Part shown: in pieces, positions 24,776 through 33,500 of the stretch
Position numbering within the stretch: the stretch's first letter is position 1
Layout: every line of letters starts with the position of its first letter
Source: an uncultured Collinsella sp.
GTDB lineage: Bacteria > Actinomycetota > Coriobacteriia > Coriobacteriales > Coriobacteriaceae
NCBI GenBank assembly: GCA_900544235.1
Contig: UQUL01000009.1
Location: 1 to 59,890 of the forward strand
Direction of reading: 5' to 3'
Length of the DNA: 59,890 bases
The notes under the pieces: generated by a model
What the model was told of the DNA's origin: nothing
Database searches by the model: none
The model's input: the letters and a program-made list of their open reading frames with translations, nothing else
Translations under genes and position numbers: made by a program

Positions 24776-24899
24776 CCATGCCCGGGGCCGGCCGTTTGAT
24801 TTTTGTTCGGTCAGGTCCTGGGCTCGCTCGAAGAGCACATTAAGTGCTCTTCGGCTCGTGCGGAATCTACAAAAATCAAACGGCCGGCCCCGGGCATGG
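24776..24899. repeat. composite nested inverted repeat, 124 bases
   Basis: Perfect 31-base outer arms (24776-24806 and 24869-24899) enclose a second perfect ten-base palindrome, CGAAGAGCAC/GTGCTCTTCG (24829-24838 and 24844-24853). The outer arms contain CCCGGGGCCGGCCGTTTGAT. The element lies between the HAD gene and the polA terminator. It has no ORF and no U-run at its edge, so it is better seen as a repeat element than as a terminator. Confidence 0.9.
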
Positions 24900-24966
24900 C
24901 TACGTTGACTTGCTTGCCGCCTGAATGGCGTCTTGGCGTCTAGATACTTGGCTGATTTTTTGGAAT

Positions 24967-25000
24967 GAAGGGGGCTCCTTGTTGGCAAGGAGCCCCCTTC
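24967..25000. terminator. bidirectional terminator (polA and HAD gene)
   Basis: Perfect 14-pair stem GAAGGGGGCTCCTT/AAGGAGCCCCCTTC with a six-base loop; TGTTTTGG follows on the plus strand. On the minus strand, 33 bases after the polA stop, only a short T pair follows. Confidence 0.88.
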
Positions 25001-25033
25001 TGTTTTGGTTACTTTGGGATTGTTGGTGCGTCT

Positions 25034-27781
25034 TTACTTGGCATCGGCCCAGGTTATGCCGGTACTGGCTTCGGCGATTAGGGGTACGCGTAGGTCTACG
25101 ACATGTTCCATGACGTCTTGGACCATGGTGGTCAGGCGCTCGACTTCGTCGACCGGGCACTCAAAGTCCAGTTCGTCGTGTACCTGCAGGATCATGTGGG
25201 CGGCAAAGCCTTCTTCTTCCAGACGGCGGCTTACGCGGGCCATCGCGATCTTGATGATGTCGGCGGCGGTGCCCTGCATGGGGTGGTTCATGGCCGTGCG
25301 TTCGCCAAAGCCGCGGAGTTGCGGGTTTTTGGCCTTGAGCTCCGGAATATGGCGACGGCGGCCGTACATGGTCTCGGCGTAGCCCGTCTGCTTGGCACGT
25401 GCCACCACGTTGTCGAGGAACGTGCGCACGCCCGGGTAGGCCTCGTAGTAGCGGTCGATCATGTCGCGCGCCTCGGCCATCGAGATATGCAGCGACTGCG
25501 ACAGGCCATAGGCCTGCTGACCGTACACGATGCCAAAGTTCACGGCCTTGGCGCGACTGCGCAAGTCGGGCGTCACCTCGGACACCGGCACACCAAACAC
25601 GCGCGCGGCGGTCTCGGCGTGGAAGTCCTCGCCCTCGTTAAAGGCGCGCACCAGGTGCTCATCGCCCGAGAGATGCGCCAGCAGACGCAGCTCAATCTGC
25701 GAGTAGTCCACCGCCAAAAAGACACTTCCCTCGCCTGCCGAAAACGCCGTCTTGACGGTACGACCCAGCTCCGAGCGCGTCGGGATGTTCTGCAGGTTCG
25801 GGTCGCTCGAGGACAGACGCCCCGTTGCCGTGATGGTCTGGTTGTACGTAGTGTGTACGCGACCGTCACCACGGCGTAGCGGGCCCAGCGTGTCCAGATA
25901 GGTGGACTTGATCTTAGACTTCTCACGCCAGTCCAAGATCAGACGCACGATTTCGTGGTCACGCGCAAGGTCACTCAGCACCTTGGCGTTGGTCGAATAG
26001 TAGCCGCGCTTGGTCTTTTTGAGGCCCTTGGTCGGAAGCCCCATAACGTCAAACAGCACGTGCGAGAGCTGCATAGGGCTGCCGATGTTAAAGGTCTCGT
26101 CGCCTGCCAGGTCGCGAATGCTGCGCTCGACCTCGGCAATCTGGGTAGCAAGTCCCTCGGACAGACTATGCAGACGGTCGGGGTCCACGAGCATGCCCGC
26201 GCGCTCCATCTTGGCAAGCACCGGCACGAGTGGCATCTCAATCCCATCGAACACGTTGGCGGCGTTCTCACGAGCCATGCGATCGCGCAGCGGCGCCACG
26301 AGCGCCAGCGTCAACGCCGCGGTACGGGCAGCAGGCGCTGGAGCGTCCTCACCAGCACCCTCTGCGCCGCGCGCCGCAGGCAGCTCCATCTGCAGATACG
26401 TATCGGCAAGATATGCCTCATCGAACTCGGAGCGGTCGGAATCTAACAGGTAGGCGGCAACAACGGTATCGAAAATACGCGTGGAATCGGCAGCGAGCGG
26501 ATCCATGAGCTCGGGCTCAGAAGAATCGATGGGCGAAAGCTCGTGCAACAGCGCCTTCATATCCGGGCTCGCCACGCGACCCTCCATAAACAGACGCGCG
26601 AGCACGCCGGCAATCACGCCGTGGGCAAAGTTGAAGCCATCGACCACGGCAGGCGAACCGCCGTCGCCCTCCTCAAGCGCAAGCAGCCCCCTGGACGTCA
26701 TCAGCCACAGCGTGCGCGTCAGGCCAAAGAGCGCGCCCTCCTCCTTGTCATCGTCCACCACGGCGGCGACCCACTCGCCGGCATCAATCGCGCGGGAGAC
26801 CTCAGCCGCAACGGCACCAAGCGCGTCAACATCGCCGGCGGCTGCGCGAACCATCGCAGGCATCTCAAACACACTGGAGGCAGCAGCCCCGCCCTCGTCA
26901 CCGATCAGCGCCAAGAAACGGTTCTGCATGGCGGTAATGCCGAGCGTACCCAGTGCCGCGGAAACCTCATCGGCAGAAAACGCCGGGAAGGACGTCGCCT
27001 CAAAATCGAGCTCAACGGGCGCATCGGTGCGGATGGTCGCCACCTTACGGCTCAGCAGTGCGTCGTCGATGTGTGCACGCAGGTTCTCGCCCATCTTGCC
27101 CTTGACCTCGTCGGCGTGTGCGATAACCTCGTCCAGGCTACCGTACTGCGCAATGAGCGCGCTCGCCTTTTTGGGGCCGATGCCCGGCACGCCGGGGATG
27201 TTATCGGACGTGTCGCCCTTCAGACCGTAAAAATCGGGCACGAGCGCCGGCGTAATGCCGTGATACAGGTCATCCACGCTCTCAGGCGTCATGATCGCCA
27301 CGTCGGACAGGCCCTTACGAGTCGAGACCACGTTGACATGCTCGGTCACAAGCTGATACATGTCGCGGTCGCCGGTCACCAGCAGCATGTCGCAGCCGGC
27401 CTCCTCACCCAGGCGCGCCATGGTTCCCAGGATATCGTCGCCTTCCCAGCCCTCGGACTGCAGAATCGGCACGTTGAGCGCGGTGAGCAGCTCCTTAATC
27501 ATAGGGAACTGCGCGTGCAGATCGGGGTCCATGGGCGGGCGCTGCGCCTTATACTGCGGCAGCATCTCCATGCGCACGCGCGGTTTGCCCTTATCAAACG
27601 CCACGACCACACCGTCGGGGTTAAAGGCATCGATCATCTTGAGAAACATGTTCAGAAAGCCAAAGATCGCGTTGGTGGGGCGACCATCCGGCGCGTTCAT
27701 GGTCGGCGGCACGGCGTGGAAGGCGCGATGCATGAGCGAGTTGCCGTCGATAACGGCAAAAGTGCGGCGCTTGTCAGACAT
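25034..27781 (-). CDS. polA: DNA polymerase I
   Basis: 915 residues: 5'-3' exonuclease/flap domain (about 1-290, with DGNSLMHRAF, LVTGDRDMYQL and GLKGDTSDNIPGVPGIGPKKA), a degenerate 3'-5' exonuclease region (about 310-520) and the polymerase domain with motif A DYSQIELRLLAHLSGD, motif B RSRAKAVNFGIVYG and motif C QVHDEL. The acidic residues expected at Exo I and Exo II are not recognisable, so proofreading is probably lost, as in many Gram-positive polymerases. The ATG at 27781 has GAGGT upstream; the 13-residue upstream extension is unsupported. Confidence 0.95.
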   Translation of the reverse strand: MSDKRRTFAVIDGNSLMHRAFHAVPPTMNAPDGRPTNAIFGFLNMFLKMIDAFNPDGVVVAFDKGKPRVRMEMLPQYKAQRPPMDPDLHAQFPMIKELLTALNVPILQSEGWEGDDILGTMARLGEEAGCDMLLVTGDRDMYQLVTEHVNVVSTRKGLSDVAIMTPESVDDLYHGITPALVPDFYGLKGDTSDNIPGVPGIGPKKASALIAQYGSLDEVIAHADEVKGKMGENLRAHIDDALLSRKVATIRTDAPVELDFEATSFPAFSADEVSAALGTLGITAMQNRFLALIGDEGGAAASSVFEMPAMVRAAAGDVDALGAVAAEVSRAIDAGEWVAAVVDDDKEEGALFGLTRTLWLMTSRGLLALEEGDGGSPAVVDGFNFAHGVIAGVLARLFMEGRVASPDMKALLHELSPIDSSEPELMDPLAADSTRIFDTVVAAYLLDSDRSEFDEAYLADTYLQMELPAARGAEGAGEDAPAPAARTAALTLALVAPLRDRMARENAANVFDGIEMPLVPVLAKMERAGMLVDPDRLHSLSEGLATQIAEVERSIRDLAGDETFNIGSPMQLSHVLFDVMGLPTKGLKKTKRGYYSTNAKVLSDLARDHEIVRLILDWREKSKIKSTYLDTLGPLRRGDGRVHTTYNQTITATGRLSSSDPNLQNIPTRSELGRTVKTAFSAGEGSVFLAVDYSQIELRLLAHLSGDEHLVRAFNEGEDFHAETAARVFGVPVSEVTPDLRSRAKAVNFGIVYGQQAYGLSQSLHISMAEARDMIDRYYEAYPGVRTFLDNVVARAKQTGYAETMYGRRRHIPELKAKNPQLRGFGERTAMNHPMQGTAADIIKIAMARVSRRLEEEGFAAHMILQVHDELDFECPVDEVERLTTMVQDVMEHVVDLRVPLIAEASTGITWADAK

Positions 27782-27947
27782 ATTGAATACCTCGCTTTGG
27801 GCTGGGCACGGTTTGCTCACATCAGTTTACACGCTCCCCGCCCTGCGGCCACCTCACATCAAGCTTCCCCGCCTCCGTGAGCCCGCGCGTGATACGATGG
27901 CTCACGGTACATCAACCAGCACGATCGATCCGAAAGGAGCCTGCGTC

Positions 27948-29345
27948 ATGGAGCGTCCCTGCGCATGGAAAAAGTACACGTCACAGCAAATCGAGGAGCT
28001 CGAGGAGCTTTGCCGCGGCTATAAGCAGTTTTTGAGCGAGAACAAGACCGAGCGCCTGTGCGTCAAGGCCGGCATCAAGATGGCCGAGGAGGCGGGATAC
28101 GTCGACCTGGAGACCGTGATCGCCGAAGGCCGCGAGCTCAAGGCAGGCGACAAGGTGTACGCCGCCAATCACGGCAAGGACCTTATGCTCGTCAACCTGG
28201 GCACTGCCCCGCTCGAGCAGGGCTTTAACATCCTGGGCGCCCACGTGGACTCGCCGCGCCTGGACCTCAAGCAGAACCCCGCCTTCGAGGCCGGCGACAT
28301 GGCCTACCTCGACACGCACTACTACGGCGGCGTCAAAAGCTACCACTGGGTGGCCTCCCCGCTCGCACTCGTGGGCGTCATCTGCAAAAAGGACGGCACC
28401 ACCGTCGACATCAACATCGGCGACAAGGCGGACGACCCGGTCTTTACTATCTCCGACCTGCTGATTCACCTCTCGAGCGAGCAGATGTCCAAGCCTGCCA
28501 AGGACGCCGTCGATGCCGAGGTCCTCGACGTGATCGTGGGCGGCCGCCCCGTCAAGTTCAATGAGGACGACAAGGACGCCCCCAAGGAGCCCGTCAAGCA
28601 GATGTTCCTGGACATCCTCAAGGAGCAGTACGACGTCGAGGAGGAGGACTTCCTCTCCGCCGAGATCGAGGTCGTGCCCGCCGGCCCCGCCCGCGACATG
28701 GGCCTCGACCGTTCCATGATTCTGGGCTATGGCCACGACGACCGCGTCTGCGCCTACCCCTCCATGCTCGCCCAGATCGACGTCGCCAACGTGGAGCGCA
28801 CGAGCATCACGCTCATCGTCGACAAGGAGGAGATCGGCTCCGTGGGTGCCACCGGTATGACGAGCCGCTTCTTCGAGAACACCGTCGCCGAGATCATGAC
28901 GCTCGCCGGCGAGGACAGCCCGCTGGCCCTTCGCCGCGCGCTCGCCCGCAGCCGCATGCTCTCCTCTGACGTGTCCGCCGGCTTCGACCCAGGCTATGCC
29001 GGCAAGTTCGAGACCAAGAACGCAGCCTTCATGGGTCGCGGCCTGTGCTTTAACAAGTACACGGGCAGCCGCGGCAAGGGTGGCTCCAACGACGCCGACG
29101 CCGAGTACGTGGCCCTCGTCCGCGACATCATGGACGAGGCGGGCGTGGACTTCCAGACCTGCGAGCTCGGCCGCGTCAATGCGGGCGGCGGCGGCACCAT
29201 CGCCTACATCATGGCCAAGTACGGCATGAACGTCATCGACTCCGGCGTTGCCGTCCTGTCCATGCACGCCCTGTGGGAGGTCGCTAACAAGGCCGATATC
29301 TACGAGGCCTACCGCGGCTACAAGGCCTTCCTCGAGCGCGCCTAG
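27948..29345 (+). CDS. M18 family aminopeptidase
   Basis: 465 residues. Zinc/cobalt metallopeptidase that removes N-terminal residues from peptides in the cytoplasm. Metal and catalytic segments GAHVDSPRLDLKQNP (with His and Asp ligands), HYYGGVKSYHW, VDKEEIGSVGATG and SSDVSAGFDP are in family order. The ATG at 27948 has AAAGGAG eight bases upstream; the open frame extends far upstream across the polA start but only as antisense shadow. Divergent from polA. Confidence 0.92.
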   Translation: MERPCAWKKYTSQQIEELEELCRGYKQFLSENKTERLCVKAGIKMAEEAGYVDLETVIAEGRELKAGDKVYAANHGKDLMLVNLGTAPLEQGFNILGAHVDSPRLDLKQNPAFEAGDMAYLDTHYYGGVKSYHWVASPLALVGVICKKDGTTVDINIGDKADDPVFTISDLLIHLSSEQMSKPAKDAVDAEVLDVIVGGRPVKFNEDDKDAPKEPVKQMFLDILKEQYDVEEEDFLSAEIEVVPAGPARDMGLDRSMILGYGHDDRVCAYPSMLAQIDVANVERTSITLIVDKEEIGSVGATGMTSRFFENTVAEIMTLAGEDSPLALRRALARSRMLSSDVSAGFDPGYAGKFETKNAAFMGRGLCFNKYTGSRGKGGSNDADAEYVALVRDIMDEAGVDFQTCELGRVNAGGGGTIAYIMAKYGMNVIDSGVAVLSMHALWEVANKADIYEAYRGYKAFLERA

Positions 29346-29358
29346 CCAGTCTCCTTTT

Positions 29359-29427
29359 AACTTGCGGTGAAATACGGACTAAACTAGCCCATAAACGGCC
29401 AAAACAGACCGTATTCCACCGCAACTT
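29359..29427. repeat. intergenic inverted repeat, AACTTGCGGTG type, copy 2
   Basis: Arms 29359-29380 and 29406-29427 match with three mismatches in 22. They share TTGCGGTGAAATA with copy 1 at 8620. The right arm is followed by CCTTTTTTGG, so this copy may double as the terminator of the aminopeptidase gene. Confidence 0.85.
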
Positions 29428-29450
29428 CCTTTTTTGGCAGAGGAGTGTCC

Positions 29451-30260
29451 ATGCTGCAGGTCGTCATTTCGCCCGCCAAACAGATGCGGACAGCTCAAGA
29501 TGCCTTTGACGTTTTGGGCATACCGCCTTTTGCACATCAGACGGCCCGGGTCCATCAGACACTCCTGAGTATCGAGAGCGAGGATGGCGCGGCAGGTCTT
29601 CAGGCTCTTTGGAACGTGAGCAACAGGCTGCTTACAACGTGCCTGGATACGCTTCACGAATTTATGCCCGTCCTGAGCGATGCCGACCTCGCCGATTCCG
29701 ATATCGCGCGTCGAATCTCCCCCGCCGTCATGTCCTACCACGGTATCCAATACCAAAGCATGGCGCCCGAGGTCATGGATGCCGCACAGCTCGCATGGCT
29801 GCAAGACCATCTATGGATCCTCTCCGGATTGTACGGATGCGTGCGGCCTTTCCATGGCGTTGAGCCCTATCGGCTCGAAATGGGGGCCAAGCTCGCCGTC
29901 GACAACGCCCGTGACCTCTATGCGTTTTGGGGCGACAAACTTGTATGCGCCATTGCGCCGACCGGCTCCAACACCACGGTCGTCAACCTTGCCAGCGCGG
30001 AGTACGCCAAGGCCGTTCTACCCCATCTCGCAGGCGACGCCACGACCGTCACTTGTCTCTTTGGCGAAGGCATCCGCAACGGCAAGCCCATCCAACGCTC
30101 GACCGCCAGCAAAAAGGCGCGCGGCTCCATGGTGCGCTGGATGGCAGCAAACGGACTCGAGGACGCCGACCGTCTCACCGGGTTCAACATCGGCTATCGC
30201 CACGCCCCCGAACTCTCATACCCAGGCACCCTCGTGTTCATCAACGAACAGATGCTCTAG
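29451..30260 (+). CDS. yaaA: peroxide stress protein YaaA family
   Basis: 269 residues of the UPF0246/DUF328 family. E. coli YaaA lowers free iron and protects DNA during peroxide stress. Visible family blocks are VVISPAKQM at the N-terminus, the ILSGLYGCVRPFHGVEPYRLEMG stretch (about 122-144) and the C-terminal TGFNIGYRHAPELS. Start ATG 29451 with AGAGGAG five bases upstream; a GTG six bases earlier overlaps the site. Flanked on both sides by AACTTGCGGTG-type inverted repeats. Confidence 0.88.
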   Translation: MLQVVISPAKQMRTAQDAFDVLGIPPFAHQTARVHQTLLSIESEDGAAGLQALWNVSNRLLTTCLDTLHEFMPVLSDADLADSDIARRISPAVMSYHGIQYQSMAPEVMDAAQLAWLQDHLWILSGLYGCVRPFHGVEPYRLEMGAKLAVDNARDLYAFWGDKLVCAIAPTGSNTTVVNLASAEYAKAVLPHLAGDATTVTCLFGEGIRNGKPIQRSTASKKARGSMVRWMAANGLEDADRLTGFNIGYRHAPELSYPGTLVFINEQML

Positions 30261-30300
30261 AGCCGGCACCCAACACTGACCCGCTCAGCCTTCTCTATAT

Positions 30301-30368
30301 AACTTGCGGTGGAATAGTTCCTATTTGAGCCTTTTATCGCACAATCGGGAACTATTCCACCGCAACTT
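30301..30368. repeat. intergenic inverted repeat, AACTTGCGGTG type, copy 3
   Basis: Arms 30301-30321 and 30348-30368, one mismatch in 21, enclosing a 26-base loop, between convergent yaaA and the minus-strand membrane-protein gene. The single mismatch (C against G in the outer AACTT/AAGTT) is shared with copy 2, evidence of common descent. Confidence 0.88.
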
Positions 30369-30396
30369 TTATGAATTGGCTGGCTAGGCTCGACAC

Positions 30397-30918
30397 CTAT
30401 TCTGCTAGACCGTCGGCCTTTGCAATCCCGTTTGTCGAACCGTCCTGATAGGTAATCTTGACATGCTCCACCTCGGACACCTTGACGCCCGACGGAGGCT
30501 CCAGACGCCATTCCGTCAGGGCGATATCCATGGTCGTGGGCACATCTCCTTGATCTTTGAGCTTCACCGTCAGCGTTTTGAGCGCCGCGTCAAACGTCAC
30601 GCGTTCGATTTCTTCGCCTGGAATGGACCCACCACTCAGCTGCAACTGCACAAACTCATCGCGCGGGTACCAATAATCGCCCGGAATGGCGAGCGTATTG
30701 GCATTACCGCCAGTACTCCTCACCGTCATAATCGGTAGGCTATCATCGGCCTCAAACTCCCAGGCAGCGCCGCCGCGACCGCCAAACGTCCAAATACAAA
30801 GGGCAATCACCAGCACGGCAAGCACCGCGAAGCCAATCGCGACCAACCCATGGTGCGCACGGCCCTCCTCGGCCGATATGTCCCATTGTGTCTCTCGATA
30901 TAGATGCTTGTCTTCCAT
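30397..30918 (-). CDS. hypothetical single-pass membrane protein
   Basis: 173 residues. A short cytoplasmic head (about 1-22) is followed by one membrane helix (about 23-45, LVAIGFAVLAVLVIALCIW) and then a soluble domain of about 125 residues outside the cell, rich in beta-prone stretches such as RVTFDAALKTLTVKL and VKITYQDGS. No known family recognised. GGGGAGG lies before the ATG. It sits upstream of and divergent from the TPP riboswitch and thiC, with no sign of joint control. Confidence 0.7.
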   Translation of the reverse strand: MEDKHLYRETQWDISAEEGRAHHGLVAIGFAVLAVLVIALCIWTFGGRGGAAWEFEADDSLPIMTVRSTGGNANTLAIPGDYWYPRDEFVQLQLSGGSIPGEEIERVTFDAALKTLTVKLKDQGDVPTTMDIALTEWRLEPPSGVKVSEVEHVKITYQDGSTNGIAKADGLAE

Positions 30919-30968
30919 GTTCGCCTCCCCGCGGGCATGCTCATCGCGTCAATCGTACCCATTCGAGC

Positions 30969-30974
30969 TATACT
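30969..30974 (+). promoter_or_regulatory. -10 element of thiC
   Basis: TATACT placed so that transcription would start about 11 bases before the riboswitch. The -35 region is poor. Confidence 0.5.
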
Positions 30975-30991
30975 TGAGCCCACCACATAAA

Positions 30992-31083
30992 CGGGGAGCT
31001 TGCAGGACAAGACGGCAGGCTGAGACTGGGCGCGCCCGCCCTGACCCGCAAACCTGATATGGGTAATGCCAACGAAGGGAGCC
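30992..31083 (+). ncRNA. TPP riboswitch (THI element)
   Basis: Conserved thi-box features in order: GGGGAGC at the 5' side, GGCTGAGA (about 31018-31025), ACCTGAT (about 31052-31058), GGGTAATGCC (about 31061-31070) and AACGAAGGGA closing P1. The closing strand AAGGGAG is itself the ribosome-binding site of thiC, so TPP binding would hide it and block translation. No separate terminator hairpin is present. Confidence 0.96.
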
Positions 31084-31089
31084 GTGCCA

Positions 31090-32424
31090 ATGAGCACACA
31101 GACCGAGTCCAAGCTCGTCACGCAAATCGACTTCGCCCGCGCCGGGCAGATCACACCGCAGATGAAGGAAGTCGCCGAGCGCGAGCATCGTGACCCCGAG
31201 TACATCCGTGAGCGCGTGGCAGACGGCCGCATCGCCATTCCCGCCAACATCGTGCATATCAAAAAGGGCATGCGCGCCTTTGGTGTCGGTGAGGGCCTGT
31301 CCACCAAGGTCAACGTGAACTTGGGCATCTCGGGCGACAAGGCCGATGCCGCCGAGGAATGGAAGAAAGTCAAGATCGCCGAGGACTTTGGCGCCGACGC
31401 CATCATGGACCTCTCCAACTCGGGCAAGACGCGCCAGTTCCGCCAGCAGCTCATCGACGAGACCCCGCTCATGGTGGGCACCGTCCCCATGTACGACGCC
31501 ATCGGCTACATGGAAAAGCCGCTGGTCAAGCTTACCAAGGACGACCTGTTCGAGGTCGTGCGCGCGCACGCCGAGGACGGCGTGGACTTTATGACCATCC
31601 ACTGCGGCATCAACAAGTCGGTCACCAAGACCTTTAAGGAGACCGGCCGCCTCATGAACATCGTGAGCCGCGGCGGCTCGCTGCTGTTTGGCTGGATGGA
31701 GGTCACCGGTAACGAGAACCCGTTCTATGAGTTCTACGATGAGTTGCTCGAGATTTGCCACGAGTACGACGTGACGATTTCGCTCGGCGACTCCTGCCGC
31801 CCGGGCTGCCTCTACGACTCCAACGACGCCACCGAGACCGCCGAGATGATCGAGCTGGGCAAGCTATGCAAGCGTGCTTGGGCCGCCGGCGTCCAGGTCA
31901 TGGTCGAGGGCCCGGGTCACATGGCGCTCGACGAGATCGCCGCCAACATGAAGCTGCAGAAGCGCCTGTGCCACAACGCCCCGTTTTATGTGCTCGGGCC
32001 GCTGGTGACCGATATCGGCGTGGGCTACGACCACATCACCGCTGCCATCGGCGGCGCTATCTCCGCCAGCTCCGGCGCCGACTTCCTGTGCTACGTGACG
32101 CCGGCCGAACACCTGTGCCTGCCCAACGCCCAGGACGTGCTCGATGGCCTCATGGCCACCAAGATCGCCGCACACGCCGCCGACATCGCCAAGAAGGTGC
32201 CCCACGCCCGCGACATGGACGACAAGATGGGCCAGGCACGCCGCAAGCTCGACTGGGACGCCATGTGGAAGTGCGCGCTCGACCCGGTCACCGGCAAGAA
32301 GCGCTACGAGGAGTCCCCCGCCGCCACCGAAGGCACTTGCACCATGTGTGGCAAGATGTGCGCCGTCCGCACCGTTAACAAGGTGTTCGAAGGCACGACG
32401 ATCGACCTCGGCATGGAGGACTAA
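31090..32424 (+). CDS. thiC: phosphomethylpyrimidine synthase ThiC
   Basis: 444 residues, the shorter ThiC form. Radical-SAM-type enzyme that rearranges AIR into HMP-P. The iron-sulfur cysteines are C417, C420 and C424 (CTMCGKMC), spaced CX2CX3C, one residue tighter than the CX2CX4C I know from E. coli and Bacillus. VEGPGHM (about 276-282) and DFLCYVTPAEHL (about 332-343) are family blocks. The ATG at 31090 lies eight bases after the riboswitch-embedded Shine-Dalgarno. thiD follows 177 bases downstream with its own -10 box. Confidence 0.95.
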   Translation: MSTQTESKLVTQIDFARAGQITPQMKEVAEREHRDPEYIRERVADGRIAIPANIVHIKKGMRAFGVGEGLSTKVNVNLGISGDKADAAEEWKKVKIAEDFGADAIMDLSNSGKTRQFRQQLIDETPLMVGTVPMYDAIGYMEKPLVKLTKDDLFEVVRAHAEDGVDFMTIHCGINKSVTKTFKETGRLMNIVSRGGSLLFGWMEVTGNENPFYEFYDELLEICHEYDVTISLGDSCRPGCLYDSNDATETAEMIELGKLCKRAWAAGVQVMVEGPGHMALDEIAANMKLQKRLCHNAPFYVLGPLVTDIGVGYDHITAAIGGAISASSGADFLCYVTPAEHLCLPNAQDVLDGLMATKIAAHAADIAKKVPHARDMDDKMGQARRKLDWDAMWKCALDPVTGKKRYEESPAATEGTCTMCGKMCAVRTVNKVFEGTTIDLGMED

Positions 32425-32550
32425 CTCGTCACCGGAGCCACAAACGGCCACAAGGTGTTCGTCAATTGTTGACATGTGAACATTTTCTTACATTTCCGTA
32501 AAGATTGCACTGCCCGCCCGGGATCGGCATACAGCCGGCCCGGGCAACTT

Positions 32551-32556
32551 TATAAT
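32551..32556 (+). promoter_or_regulatory. -10 element of thiD
   Basis: Perfect TATAAT 46 bases before the thiD start; no clear -35. A GC-rich imperfect hairpin just upstream (about 32512-32546) may end thiC transcription. Confidence 0.5.
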
Positions 32557-32601
32557 GCAGGCAGGAGACCCATTTGAATCCGACCGAACAAGGGAGCGAA
32601 C

Positions 32602-33432
32602 ATGGATCGCAGTAAGGTACCCGCCGTTCTATCCATCGCAGGATCTGATTCCAGCGGTGGCGCCGGCATTCAGGCAGACATTAAGACCATCACGGCGCAC
32701 CGTCTGTATGCCGAGACAGCCATCACCGCTATCACCGCACAAAACACGCTCGGTGTCACCGCCGTGCAGAATATCTCCCCGGATATTGTCGCGGCGCAGA
32801 TCGACGCCGTCTTTGACGATATTCGCCCCAACGCGGTCAAAATCGGCATGGTTTCCTCTGCTGAGATTATCGAGGTTATCGCCGACCGCCTGAGTGCCTG
32901 GGACGCACAAAATATCGTCGTCGATCCCGTCATGGTCGCCACTTCGGGCGCCCGCCTCATTGCCGAGGATGCCGCTGAGGCGCTCACACGTCGCCTGTTC
33001 CCGTTGGCGACCGTCATCACGCCCAACATTCCCGAGGCCATGGCGCTGCTCGACTACGAGGTCGATTCCGAGCGCACGCAGCAAAACGCTGCCATGCTCC
33101 TCACCCGCCGCTTTGGCTGCGCGTCCCTTGTTAAGGGCGGGCATTTTGTCAACGAGGCCAACGATGTGCTAGCAGAGCCCGCGCCGCTCGATGACGAGGG
33201 CAACCACCTGGGCGATCCGCTCACCACGTGGTTCCGCCACAAGCGCATCGAGACCGGCAACACGCATGGCACCGGTTGCACGCTCTCGTCCGCCATCGCC
33301 TGCGCGCTGGCCCAAGGCATGGATCTTGCCGACGCCGTCAACGCCGGCAAGGCCTACCTAACGGGTGCTCTCGCCGCCGGCTTTGACATGGGCAAAGGCT
33401 CCGGCCCCGTTAACCATATGTGGCAATATTAA
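32602..33432 (+). CDS. thiD: hydroxymethylpyrimidine/phosphomethylpyrimidine kinase
   Basis: 276 residues, ribokinase-fold. Phosphorylates HMP and HMP-P to HMP-PP, the step after ThiC. SIAGSDSSGGAGIQADIKT (about 11-29) is the substrate loop and NTHGTGCTLSSAIA (about 226-239) the anion hole with the catalytic Asp/Cys region. AAGGGAG precedes the ATG by five bases. The thiazole branch (thiG, thiM, thiE) is not in this window. Confidence 0.94.
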   Translation: MDRSKVPAVLSIAGSDSSGGAGIQADIKTITAHRLYAETAITAITAQNTLGVTAVQNISPDIVAAQIDAVFDDIRPNAVKIGMVSSAEIIEVIADRLSAWDAQNIVVDPVMVATSGARLIAEDAAEALTRRLFPLATVITPNIPEAMALLDYEVDSERTQQNAAMLLTRRFGCASLVKGGHFVNEANDVLAEPAPLDDEGNHLGDPLTTWFRHKRIETGNTHGTGCTLSSAIACALAQGMDLADAVNAGKAYLTGALAAGFDMGKGSGPVNHMWQY

Positions 33433-33446
33433 GATTCGCAGTTCAA

Positions 33447-33483
33447 AACCACCGCAAAGGGGACAGGCACCTTTGCGGTGGTT
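33447..33483. repeat. intergenic inverted repeat with GGGGACAGGCACC core
   Basis: Perfect 14-base arms AACCACCGCAAAGG/CCTTTGCGGTGGTT around a nine-base loop, right after thiD. The arms share CCGC/GCGGTG with the AACTTGCGGTG family, and the centre resembles the GGGACAGTCCC core. It may end thiD transcription. Confidence 0.82.
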
Positions 33484-33500
33484 CCCACAAACATCTCGAT

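Noticed and set aside
27360..27947. N-terminal extension of the M18 aminopeptidase
   Set aside because: The frame is open only because it is antisense to polA; the supported start is at 27948.
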